Below are positions 1 through 6,062 of a DNA stretch of 7,488 nt, in pieces. Positions within the stretch are counted from its first letter, which is position 1, and every line of letters starts with the position of its first letter. Source of the stretch: Kocuria sp. (GTDB lineage: Bacteria; Actinomycetota; Actinomycetes; Actinomycetales; Micrococcaceae); contig JAKDKI010000104.1 of NCBI GenBank assembly GCA_030453435.1, positions 1 to 7,488 on the forward strand, written 5' to 3'. The position numbers and the translations under genes are program-made. The notes beneath the pieces are model-generated. The model was not told the DNA's origin. It worked only from the letters and a program-made list of their open reading frames with translations, and ran no database searches.

Positions 1-992
1 CCTTTGTCCTCAAGCCCTCCGAGCGTGACCCATCCGTGCCCGTTCGCCTGGCCGAACTGGCTCTCGAGGCCGGCATGCCCGAGGGCACCCTGAACGTGAT
101 CCACGGCGACAAGACCGCCGTGGACACCCTGATTCAGGATCCCCGCGTGAAGGCCGTGGGCTTCGTGGGCTCGACCCCGATCGCGCAGTCCATTTACCTG
201 GACGCGGCCAAGCACAACAAGCGGGCGCAGTGCTTCGGTGGCGCCAAGAACCACATGGTGATCATGCCGGATGCGGATCTGGAGCAGGCCGCGGATGCCC
301 TCATGGGTGCCGCCTACGGCTCCGCCGGCGAACGCTGCATGGCCATTTCCGTGGCCGTCCCCGTGGGTGAAGCGACTGCGGACAAGCTGGTGGAGCTGCT
401 GCGCGAACGCATCGACAAGCTCACCTTGGGTCCCTCGCTGGAGGAGTCCTCCGACTTCGGTCCCGTGGTTGGTAAGGATGCTCAGGAGCGCATCGAGAAC
501 TACATCGGTATCGGCGTGGACGAAGGGGCTGAGCTGCTGGTCGACGGTCGTGGCGCGACTGTCGAAGGTCACCCCAACGGCTTCTGGGTCGGTGCCACGC
601 TGTTCGATCGCGTCACCCCGGACATGCGCATCTACAAGGAAGAGATCTTCGGCCCGGTGCTCTGCATCGCCCGCGCCGCTGACTACGAGGAAGCCCTTCG
701 CCTGCCCAGCGAGCACGAGTACGGCAATGGCGTGGCCATCTTCACCCGCGACGGTGACACCGCCCGTGACTTCACCACCCGGGTGGAAGTCGGCATGGTG
801 GGCGTCAACGTGCCGATTCCGGTGCCGATCGCGTACTACACCTTCGGCGGTTGGAAGGCCTCCGGTTTCGGCGACCTCAACCAGCACGGTACGGACGGGT
901 TGAAGTTCTACACCAAGACCAAGACGGTTACCACGCGCTGGCCCTCGGGGGCCAAGGAGGGCGCCAGCTTTGTGATGCCCGAGGGCAGCTGA
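1..992 (+). CDS. mmsA: Methylmalonate-semialdehyde dehydrogenase (CoA-acylating), 5' end cut by window
   Basis: The enzyme oxidises methylmalonate (or malonate) semialdehyde with NAD+ and CoA to propionyl-CoA (or acetyl-CoA) and CO2, the last step of valine catabolism, in the cytosol. The reading frame is open from base 3 with no stop, and bases 1-2 fit the end of a preceding codon. The first visible residues, FVLKPSERDPS, carry the conserved NAD-binding lysine. GFVGSTPIAQ (nucleotide-binding loop) follows, then GGAKNHMVIMPDADL and GSAGERCMA. The catalytic cysteine is codon 336-338, visible residue 112. KEEIFGPVL lies further on. The GGAKNH segment has no glutamate where hydrolytic aldehyde dehydrogenases carry the general base, as known for CoA-dependent MMSDH. 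329 residues are visible against about 500 for the family, so roughly 170 are missing upstream. mmsB follows after 39 bp on the same strand, a likely operon. A myo-inositol IolA role is a paralogous alternative, but mmsB next door favours valine. Confidence 0.95.
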   Translation, partial: FVLKPSERDPSVPVRLAELALEAGMPEGTLNVIHGDKTAVDTLIQDPRVKAVGFVGSTPIAQSIYLDAAKHNKRAQCFGGAKNHMVIMPDADLEQAADALMGAAYGSAGERCMAISVAVPVGEATADKLVELLRERIDKLTLGPSLEESSDFGPVVGKDAQERIENYIGIGVDEGAELLVDGRGATVEGHPNGFWVGATLFDRVTPDMRIYKEEIFGPVLCIARAADYEEALRLPSEHEYGNGVAIFTRDGDTARDFTTRVEVGMVGVNVPIPVPIAYYTFGGWKASGFGDLNQHGTDGLKFYTKTKTVTTRWPSGAKEGASFVMPEGS

Positions 993-1031
993 CCCGCGCG
1001 GATCCCCGATTTCTGAACTCGAAGGAGAGTC

Positions 1032-1967
1032 ATGAACACTTCACCGACAGACACCCAGCCGCGCGTTGCCTTCCTGGGGCTCGGTCACATGGGTGGACCC
1101 ATGGCCGTGAATTTGGTGCAAGCGGGTGTCCCCGTCACGGGATTCGACGTGGTTCCGGCCGCGCTCGACGTCGCTCGTGAGAACGGCATCACCGTGGCGG
1201 AGAGCCCTCAGGAGGCCGTGCGGGATGCACAGGTGATCATCACCATGTTCCCGTCAGGCCAGCACGTCAAGGATGCCTATACCGGGGCCGACGGCGCCGA
1301 GGGCCTTCTCGCGGCGGCACCGGCGGGTGCCACCTTCCTGGATTGCTCGACTATCAACATCTCCGAAGCTCAAGAGGTGGCCAACCTGGCCAAAGAAGCC
1401 GGTTTCAAAGCGGCCGAGGCCCCGGTCTCCGGCGGAGTGGTCGGTGCCCAAGCCGGAACCCTCGCGTTCATGGTGGGCGCACCGGACGATGTCTACCAGG
1501 AGATTTATCCCCTTCTGGACATCATGGGCGCACGGATCGTGCACTGCGGCGAGAACGGTATGGGGCAGGCCGCCAAGATCTGCAACAACATGATCCTGGG
1601 GATCTCCATGGTGGCAGTCAGCGAGGCCTTTGTGCTGGCCGAAAAGCTTGGACTTGAACACCAGGCCATGTACGACGTGGTCTCCAAAGCTTCCGGTCAG
1701 TGCTGGGCTTTGACCACCAACTGCCCGGTGCCCGGACCCGTGCCTACGAGCCCGGCGAACAACGACTACCAGCCTGGTTTCGGTGGTGCGCTGATGTCCA
1801 AGGACCTCAACCTGGCGGTGACCGCGATTGAGGAGAACGGTGTGTCCGCCCAGATGGGTCAGTTGGCCGCGGAGATCTACCAGAAGTTCTCCGAGGGTGA
1901 GGGAGCCCGTCAGGACTTCTCCGGCATCATCAACACCATCCGTGAGGACAGCGGCGACAAGAAGTAG
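1032..1967 (+). CDS. mmsB: 3-hydroxyisobutyrate dehydrogenase
   Basis: The enzyme oxidises 3-hydroxyisobutyrate to methylmalonate semialdehyde with NAD+, supplying the substrate of the mmsA product just upstream. At 311 residues it is normal for the beta-hydroxyacid dehydrogenase family (about 295-310). The N-terminal Rossmann motif GLGHMG is at residues 16-21. The substrate-binding SGGVVGAQAGTL begins at residue 133. The catalytic lysine is K182 in GQAAKICNN, with the conserved asparagine N186. The C-terminal part contains the helical segment MSKDLNLAV typical of the dimer-forming domain. The start is supported by AAGGAG at 1022-1027, 4 nt before the ATG, and by the Rossmann strand starting about 12 residues in. 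The gene shares a probable transcript with mmsA and ends at a strong hairpin. The family also includes tartronate-semialdehyde and glyoxylate reductases, but sequence character and the mmsA partner make the call secure. Confidence 0.95.
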   Translation: MNTSPTDTQPRVAFLGLGHMGGPMAVNLVQAGVPVTGFDVVPAALDVARENGITVAESPQEAVRDAQVIITMFPSGQHVKDAYTGADGAEGLLAAAPAGATFLDCSTINISEAQEVANLAKEAGFKAAEAPVSGGVVGAQAGTLAFMVGAPDDVYQEIYPLLDIMGARIVHCGENGMGQAAKICNNMILGISMVAVSEAFVLAEKLGLEHQAMYDVVSKASGQCWALTTNCPVPGPVPTSPANNDYQPGFGGALMSKDLNLAVTAIEENGVSAQMGQLAAEIYQKFSEGEGARQDFSGIINTIREDSGDKK

Positions 1968-1976
1968 TATCCGCAC

Positions 1977-2025
1977 AAAGCTCGGGCCCCGCCTCCACAG
2001 TTGTGGAGACGGGGCCCGAGCTTTT
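1977..2025. terminator. Rho-independent, probably bidirectional, terminator between convergent mmsB and marR
   Basis: A 15-bp perfect stem, AAAGCTCGGGCCCCG (1977-1991) with CGGGGCCCGAGCTTT (2010-2024), is topped after one C/A mismatch by a second short stem (1993-1998 with 2003-2008) and a 4-nt loop. The 3' side ends in TTTT (2022-2025), and the A-rich start of the left arm gives a short T run on the other strand. It begins 10 bp after the mmsB stop and lies 48 bp beyond the end of the convergent marR gene, so it can serve both. Confidence 0.88.
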
Positions 2026-2072
2026 GATCACACTTTTATCCGGCTTTTTGAATGCTCTCCAGGTCGGATGAC

Positions 2073-2597
2073 TCAGGTGCCGGAGGCCTCCTCGAAGTCG
2101 CCGGCACGAGCGCGGAACCGGCTGAGGATGCGGATCAACGAGTCCACCTCGTCAGGCTCGAATCCAGTCTGCAGGAACAGCTCCTCGTTTAGAGCCTCGG
2201 TGGCCTCTGCCGCGATCTTCTTTCCCTTCGCGGTCAGGACTATGGTCATGGCACGGCGGTCCGTCTTGAGGGGTTCGCGCTTGACCAGCCCGGCATCCTC
2301 CAGCCGGTCCACGGCGTTGGTCACCGAGGTGGGGTGAACCTGGAGCAGAGCGCTGGCCCGCTTCATGAGCATTTGCTGCTCGCGGGTGAAGCTGAGCAGT
2401 GCAATCAGCTCATAACGAGCAAAGGTCAATTTGAATGGTTTGAGCACCTGCTCTGCCTCGGCCAGCAGGATCTGCTGGACACGCATGATCGCCGTGACAG
2501 CGGCCATGGGACCCGAGGCCTCTTCCCAGCCATTGCGAACCCAGTTGCGCTGGGCCTCGGTAATCGGGTCTTTCGTGAGCGTACGACTATTGGACAT
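2073..2597 (-). CDS. MarR-family transcriptional regulator
   Basis: This is a cytosolic dimeric winged-helix DNA-binding protein of 174 residues, slightly long for MarR (about 140-160). The extra length is about 20 residues at the N-terminus. The first helical region (about 25-55) leads to FKLTFARYELIALLS (55-69). The recognition helix region VHPTSVTNAVDRLEDAG spans about 87-103. The wing has the family's conserved D-R-R (113-115) followed by MTIVLTAKGK. The C-terminal helix (about 147-166) should complete the dimer interface. Cysteines are absent, so it does not look like a thiol-based redox sensor; a small-molecule ligand such as an acyl-CoA or aromatic acid is more likely, though this is inference. 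It lies between mmsAB and the acyl-CoA synthetase, convergent to the former and downstream of the latter on the same strand, so it is a candidate regulator of one or both. The start has only a weak ribosome-binding sequence; see the promoter entry at 2604. Confidence 0.92.
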   Translation of the reverse strand: MSNSRTLTKDPITEAQRNWVRNGWEEASGPMAAVTAIMRVQQILLAEAEQVLKPFKLTFARYELIALLSFTREQQMLMKRASALLQVHPTSVTNAVDRLEDAGLVKREPLKTDRRAMTIVLTAKGKKIAAEATEALNEELFLQTGFEPDEVDSLIRILSRFRARAGDFEEASGT

Positions 2598-2603
2598 TGG
2601 ACC

Positions 2604-2609
2604 ATTCTA
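2604..2609 (-). promoter_or_regulatory. Candidate -10 element of marR, possible leaderless start
   Basis: Read on the minus strand, TAGAAT fits the actinobacterial TANNNT -10 consensus. It ends 6 nt before the ATG of the MarR gene, so transcription beginning about 7 nt downstream would start at or next to the A of the start codon. No convincing Shine-Dalgarno sequence lies 5-12 nt before this ATG, which agrees with a leaderless mRNA. No good -35 hexamer is seen about 17 nt upstream. Confidence 0.4.
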
Positions 2610-2644
2610 TTCCGGAGGGTGGGGGACTGCGACTGGGGAGTAAC

Positions 2645-2678
2645 AACGGCCGGTAATGCATGTGCACCACCGGCCGTT
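2645..2678 (-). terminator. Stem-loop after the acyl-CoA synthetase gene
   Basis: AACGGCCGGT (2645-2654) pairs perfectly over 10 bp with ACCGGCCGTT (2669-2678). The loop can fold further as TGC/GCA (2657-2659 with 2664-2666). On the minus strand it begins 9 nt after the synthetase stop codon and is followed by TTGTTACT rather than a clean T run, so termination may be partial. It sits between the synthetase and marR and argues that marR has its own promoter. Confidence 0.65.
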
Positions 2679-2687
2679 CAATATGTC

Positions 2688-4436
2688 CTATCGCTTGAGC
2701 GAGAGGTCTTCTTCGTGGAATTCCGTGCCGTAACCCTCGGGTGCCTCACCCGATTCGGAGCGCTGCTCCTCCGCCTTGCGTAGTTCCACGCGACGAATCT
2801 TGCCCGAAATGGTCTTGGGCAGTTCCAGGAATTCGATGCGGCGGATCCGCTTGTACGGCGGCAACTTGCTCAGGCAGAACTGCAGGATCTCCGTGGCCGT
2901 CTCAGAAGTGGGCTCGTACCCGGAGCTCAGCGTCACGAAGGCCTTGGGGATGGCCAAACGTAGCTCGTCCGGAGTGGGAACGATGGCGGCTTCCATGACC
3001 GCCGGGTGCTCGACCAGCACCGACTCCAGCTCAAACGGTGAGACCTTGTAGTCGCTGGACTTGAAAACGTCGTCCGCGCGGCCCACGTAGGTGAAGATGC
3101 CGTTCTCGTCTCGGGAGACCACATCACCGGTGTGGTAGAGGCCGTTACGGAACACGTCGTCCGTCTTGGCCTTGTCACCGTAGTAACCGCGCATCAGCCC
3201 CACCGGGCGGGGATCCAGGCGCAGGCACAATTCGCCCTCGTCCGCTTCCTCGTCGGTCATCGGGTCGATCAGCACCACGTCGAAGCCGGGAAGGGGTACA
3301 CCCATGGAGCCGATCACGATTCGACGACCCGGGGTGTTGGCTACCTGCAGGGAAGACTCGGTCTGGCCGAATCCATCGCGGATCGTGCATCCCCAGGCGC
3401 GGTTGACCTGCTCGATGACCTCGGCGTTGAGGGGCTCACCAGCAGATACGGTCTTCTGGGGTGCGGTCTGCAGCAGGCTCAGATCTGCCTTGATCAACAT
3501 GCGCCACACCGTGGGCGGGGCACACAGACTGGTCACACCGATCTTGTCCATGACGTCCATGAGCGCGGCGGCGTCAAACTTGCGGAAGTTGTACACGAAG
3601 ATCGTGGCCTCCGCGATCCAGGGTGCGAAGAAATTGGACCACGCGTGCTTGGCCCACCCCGGGGAGGCCACATTCAAGTGGATGTCGCCCGGTTCCAGCC
3701 CGATCCAGTACATGGTGGAGAGGTGTCCCACGGGGTACGAGGTGTGGGTGTGCTCCACAAGCTTGGGCTTGGACGTGGTGCCGGAGGTGAAGTAGAGCAG
3801 TAGGGTCTCGTCCGCGCCGGTGGGGGAGTCCTGGCTCAATTCGGGCGAGGCATCGTAGGCATCGTTGTAGTTGATGACTTTGCGGCCACCGGCATCCGGG
3901 TTATTGATCTGCTCCGCCGGGGTGTAGACGCCGGGCACATAGATCACGGTGTAATCGCCGTCCACCGGCGCGAACTTAGGCGCGTCCTGCATGCCGACGA
4001 TTGCCCACTTGGCTTCGGCCCGGGTCACGCGGTCCTCGAGATCCGCCGGTCCCATTTGCGTAGTGGTGGGAACCATGACGGCCTCGAGCTTGATGCACGC
4101 CAGCATCGACTCCCACAGCTCAACCTGATTGTTGAGCATGAGAATGACGCGGTCACCGCGCTGCACACCCTGTTCTCGCAGCCAGTTGGCCACCTTGTTG
4201 GAATCACGGCTGAGTTCGCCGAAGGTCCGGCGCAACTCTGAGCCGTCCTCCTCGAGAACGATCAGCGCATCCTGGTCCTTGCGCTCGGGGGAAGTAGCGA
4301 CCTGGTCAAACCAGTCGAAACCGAAATTGAAGTGCTCGAAGCGAGGCCATACAAATTCCTCGCGGGCACGCTCCCAGTCCTGTTGGAGCGACACCAGGTG
4401 GTCACGGGCAGTGCGGAATTCGTTCGTCACGGTCAT
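2688..4436 (-). CDS. AMP-forming acyl-CoA synthetase, ACSM (medium/short-chain)-like
   Basis: This ANL-superfamily ligase activates a carboxylic acid with ATP to the acyl-AMP and then transfers it to CoA. It has 582 residues. The P-loop TSGTTSKPK is at 217-225 (serine at 222 where glycine is commonest). The A5 motif GQTE is at 357-360, the A7 aspartate in HTGD at 435-438, the hinge VGRADD at 451-456, and the A10 catalytic lysine K546 in PKTISGKIRR, so all key residues are present. EHTHTSYP after the P-loop, SPGWAKHAW and APPTVWRML resemble the ACSM medium-chain group more than acetyl-CoA synthetase. An acidic tail (about 555-580) follows the last motif. The start is supported by AGGAGG at 4453-4448, 11 nt before the ATG. 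Neighbours (an acyl-CoA dehydrogenase diverging from it, mmsAB and a MarR regulator beyond) suggest a short or branched fatty acid such as isobutyrate. The true substrate cannot be read from the sequence. Confidence 0.92.
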   Translation of the reverse strand: MTVTNEFRTARDHLVSLQQDWERAREEFVWPRFEHFNFGFDWFDQVATSPERKDQDALIVLEEDGSELRRTFGELSRDSNKVANWLREQGVQRGDRVILMLNNQVELWESMLACIKLEAVMVPTTTQMGPADLEDRVTRAEAKWAIVGMQDAPKFAPVDGDYTVIYVPGVYTPAEQINNPDAGGRKVINYNDAYDASPELSQDSPTGADETLLLYFTSGTTSKPKLVEHTHTSYPVGHLSTMYWIGLEPGDIHLNVASPGWAKHAWSNFFAPWIAEATIFVYNFRKFDAAALMDVMDKIGVTSLCAPPTVWRMLIKADLSLLQTAPQKTVSAGEPLNAEVIEQVNRAWGCTIRDGFGQTESSLQVANTPGRRIVIGSMGVPLPGFDVVLIDPMTDEEADEGELCLRLDPRPVGLMRGYYGDKAKTDDVFRNGLYHTGDVVSRDENGIFTYVGRADDVFKSSDYKVSPFELESVLVEHPAVMEAAIVPTPDELRLAIPKAFVTLSSGYEPTSETATEILQFCLSKLPPYKRIRRIEFLELPKTISGKIRRVELRKAEEQRSESGEAPEGYGTEFHEEDLSLKR

Positions 4437-4619
4437 GGCTTTCGGGGCCTCCTAGATAATTCGGTCGTGATCCTGACGTGCCGTGCTCACCGGGTGGCAG
4501 CAAGGGCTCTGAGATGTCCGTTGGCAAAAAGTGTGACTCACGACACCACAAATATACTTGGAAGGCCTATAGTTGGAAAGACCACAATCGGAATACCGAG
4601 AAATTTGAGGACCACGATC
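4437..4619. promoter_or_regulatory. Divergent promoter region between acyl-CoA synthetase and acyl-CoA dehydrogenase
   Basis: The 183-bp non-coding gap has a clearly AT-richer core (about 4521-4606). On the minus strand TATATT (4556-4551), with TTTCCA 17 nt upstream (4579-4574), is a fair promoter for the synthetase and leaves a leader of about 107 nt. On the plus strand TATACT (4553-4558) and TATAGT (4568-4573) are -10-like, with poor -35 matches. Possible operator sequences are a GTGACTCAC palindrome (4533-4541) within GTGTGACTCACGACAC (4531-4546), and a direct repeat TTGGAA at 4558-4563 and 4573-4578. The two -10 elements overlap on opposite strands, so one bound regulator could control both genes. 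All site calls are by eye. Confidence 0.45.
4607..4610 (+). promoter_or_regulatory. Ribosome binding site that decides the dehydrogenase start
   Basis: GAGG, 9 nt before the ATG at 4620. The same frame stays open upstream to an ATG at 4332, but that would run across the promoter region and overlap the divergent synthetase gene by about 100 bp, and the extra residues do not look like an acyl-CoA dehydrogenase. The start at 4620 is therefore chosen. Confidence 0.75.
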
Positions 4620-5819
4620 ATGACCAGCGCGACCCTCTCCAACCCCGGTGATGGACCCCAAGGCCTTCTGCCGGATGTCGACCTCCTGCACGTAGAGTCC
4701 CTGCTCGATCCCGCCGAACACGAGCGCCTCGGCATGATCAAGGAACACTTGCAGACCCACGTGCGTAAGCAGTCCATCGACCCGTGGAACCGTGAGCACC
4801 TCCCCACCGAGCTGCTGCCCGCGCTCGCCGAACTCGGATTGGGCAAGTTGTTCCTGGACGGTTCGTCGCGTCTGTTCCAGGGCCTCGTGCACTCGCAGAT
4901 CGCTCGCGCGGATGTTTCACTGTCCGCGTTGATCGGCATTCATAACGAGCTGATCGTCGGCACCATCGCTGAACTGGGTTCTGAGGAACAGAAAGCCCAG
5001 TGGTTGCCCGGTTTGTCCGAACTCACGCAGTTGGGCGCTTTCTGCCTGACCGAACCCACCCACGGTTCGGACATCGCCGGCGGTTTGGCCACCACCGCCA
5101 CGTTGGACGGTGACGAATGGGTCATCCAGGGTGAGAAGCGCTGGATCGGCGCCGGTACCGTGGCAGCGGTGGCCCTGGTGTGGGCCCGTGACACCGCTGA
5201 CGGCCTGATCAAGTGCTTCGCCGTGGACACCTCCCACCCCGGTTACACAGCCACGAAGATCGCCAACAAAATGGGCCTGCGCATCATGCAGAACGCGGAC
5301 ATTGTTCTCAACGAGATCCGTGTGCCCCACACCGCTCTCCTACCCGGCGCCATGAGCTTTGACGCCGCCAACGAACTGTTGAAGGACTCCCGCGCATGGG
5401 TCGGTTGGCAGGCCGTGGGCGCACAGCAGGCCATTCTCGACATCCTGCGGGACTATTCACTGGAACGCATCCAGTTCGGCAAGCCACTCGCAAGCTTCCA
5501 AGTGATCCAACAGACCATGGCCGAGATCGCCGGTAACCTGGCCGCAAGTTCCGCCATGATGGTCCAGATGGCGCGGTTGCAGGACACCGGCGAGCTGGAG
5601 ATGATGCACGCAGCTATCGCCAAGTCCACGGCCACGCGCCTGGGCCGCCAATCGGCGTCGCTGGCTCGTGACGCGCTGGGCGGCAACGGCCTACTCAGCG
5701 ACTACGAGATCTCCAAGGTGCTGGGCGACCTCGAGGCCATTTACACCTACGAGGGCAGCTACCACATCAACGCGCTCATCGTGTCCCGCGCGTTGACCGG
5801 CGTCTCGGCCTTCGTCTAA
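4620..5819 (+). CDS. Acyl-CoA dehydrogenase family protein, glutaryl-CoA dehydrogenase/ACX4-like branch
   Basis: This FAD enzyme, expected in the cytosol, introduces an alpha-beta double bond into an acyl-CoA. It has 399 residues, normal for the family. The N-terminal helical domain runs to about 135. The FAD/substrate segment FCLTEPTHGSD is at 141-151, the central beta domain ends near EIRVPHTALLPG (232-243), and ERIQFGKPLASFQ is at 282-294. ARDALGGNGL is at 349-358 and IYTYEGSYHINAL at 374-386. The catalytic base is E378, the position used by glutaryl-CoA dehydrogenase and short-chain enzymes. GLRIMQNADI and IYTYEGSY closely recall plant ACX4. By eye, the arginine that binds the free carboxylate in glutaryl-CoA dehydrogenase aligns with S102, so glutaryl-CoA is an unlikely substrate. 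A short or branched acyl-CoA (for example isobutyryl-CoA, given mmsAB and the divergent acyl-CoA synthetase) is a reasonable inference. The start is set by GAGG 9 nt upstream; a terminator follows the stop by 88 bp. Confidence 0.93.
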   Translation: MTSATLSNPGDGPQGLLPDVDLLHVESLLDPAEHERLGMIKEHLQTHVRKQSIDPWNREHLPTELLPALAELGLGKLFLDGSSRLFQGLVHSQIARADVSLSALIGIHNELIVGTIAELGSEEQKAQWLPGLSELTQLGAFCLTEPTHGSDIAGGLATTATLDGDEWVIQGEKRWIGAGTVAAVALVWARDTADGLIKCFAVDTSHPGYTATKIANKMGLRIMQNADIVLNEIRVPHTALLPGAMSFDAANELLKDSRAWVGWQAVGAQQAILDILRDYSLERIQFGKPLASFQVIQQTMAEIAGNLAASSAMMVQMARLQDTGELEMMHAAIAKSTATRLGRQSASLARDALGGNGLLSDYEISKVLGDLEAIYTYEGSYHINALIVSRALTGVSAFV

Positions 5820-5907
5820 TCGACACGAAGCCAACCGCACCGAAGACTCGTCCGACTCGCTCCGAACCCGCGAGTTAGGCGAGTTTTCCGCGTAATGGCT
5901 ACCCTGG

Positions 5908-5937
5908 AAACGAGACGTCATTTCGGACGTCTCGTTT
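5908..5937 (+). terminator. Rho-independent terminator after the acyl-CoA dehydrogenase
   Basis: A perfect 12-bp stem, AAACGAGACGTC (5908-5919) with GACGTCTCGTTT (5926-5937), has a 6-nt loop ATTTCG and ends in TTT then GTG. The short T run makes it moderate in strength. It lies 88 bp after the dehydrogenase stop and 125 bp before glyS. It most simply insulates the two units. Confidence 0.8.
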
Positions 5938-6062
5938 GTGGTGCCTAGCGCACGAAAGCCGCCGCGCGGCGTCGTCGTCAGCAGCGCCCTTAAGAACCAC
6001 CCAACAGATTCCACGCGCGCGGCCGCAGCCAGCGGTCGGGCGAGAAACGGATGTGAGAACGC
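5938..6062 (+). promoter_or_regulatory. glyS upstream region, promoter not resolved
   Basis: This 125-bp stretch between the terminator and the glyS start must hold the glyS promoter if the hairpin is a true terminator. I found no convincing paired -35/-10 hexamers. CAGATT near 6004-6009 is a weak -10 candidate only. There is no T-box signature: no TGGNACCGCG-like antiterminator element is visible. Confidence 0.3.

Noticed and set aside
851..1180. 109-codon plus-strand frame across the mmsA-mmsB junction
   Set aside because: It overlaps two well-supported genes in another frame and has no domain or start signal.
1254..1976. 240-codon open frame antisense to mmsB
   Set aside because: It is a shadow of the mmsB coding pattern. 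It has low-complexity composition and no family resemblance, and it begins in the mmsB terminator.
3132..3803. 223-codon plus-strand frame inside the acyl-CoA synthetase gene
   Set aside because: It is antisense to a gene with all catalytic motifs intact; its composition is typical of an antisense shadow.
4332..4619. In-frame upstream extension of the acyl-CoA dehydrogenase (96 extra residues)
   Set aside because: It would cross the divergent promoter and overlap the synthetase gene. The residues show no dehydrogenase character, and a ribosome-binding site sits before the ATG at 4620.
4620..5819. Naming the dehydrogenase glutaryl-CoA dehydrogenase (gcdH)
   Set aside because: The overall resemblance is real, but the carboxylate-binding arginine appears to be serine and no lysine or tryptophan degradation gene is nearby.
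5820..6062. T-box riboswitch upstream of glyS
   Set aside because: Known for glycyl-tRNA synthetase genes in Firmicutes, but no conserved T-box antiterminator sequence or specifier-loop arrangement is visible here.
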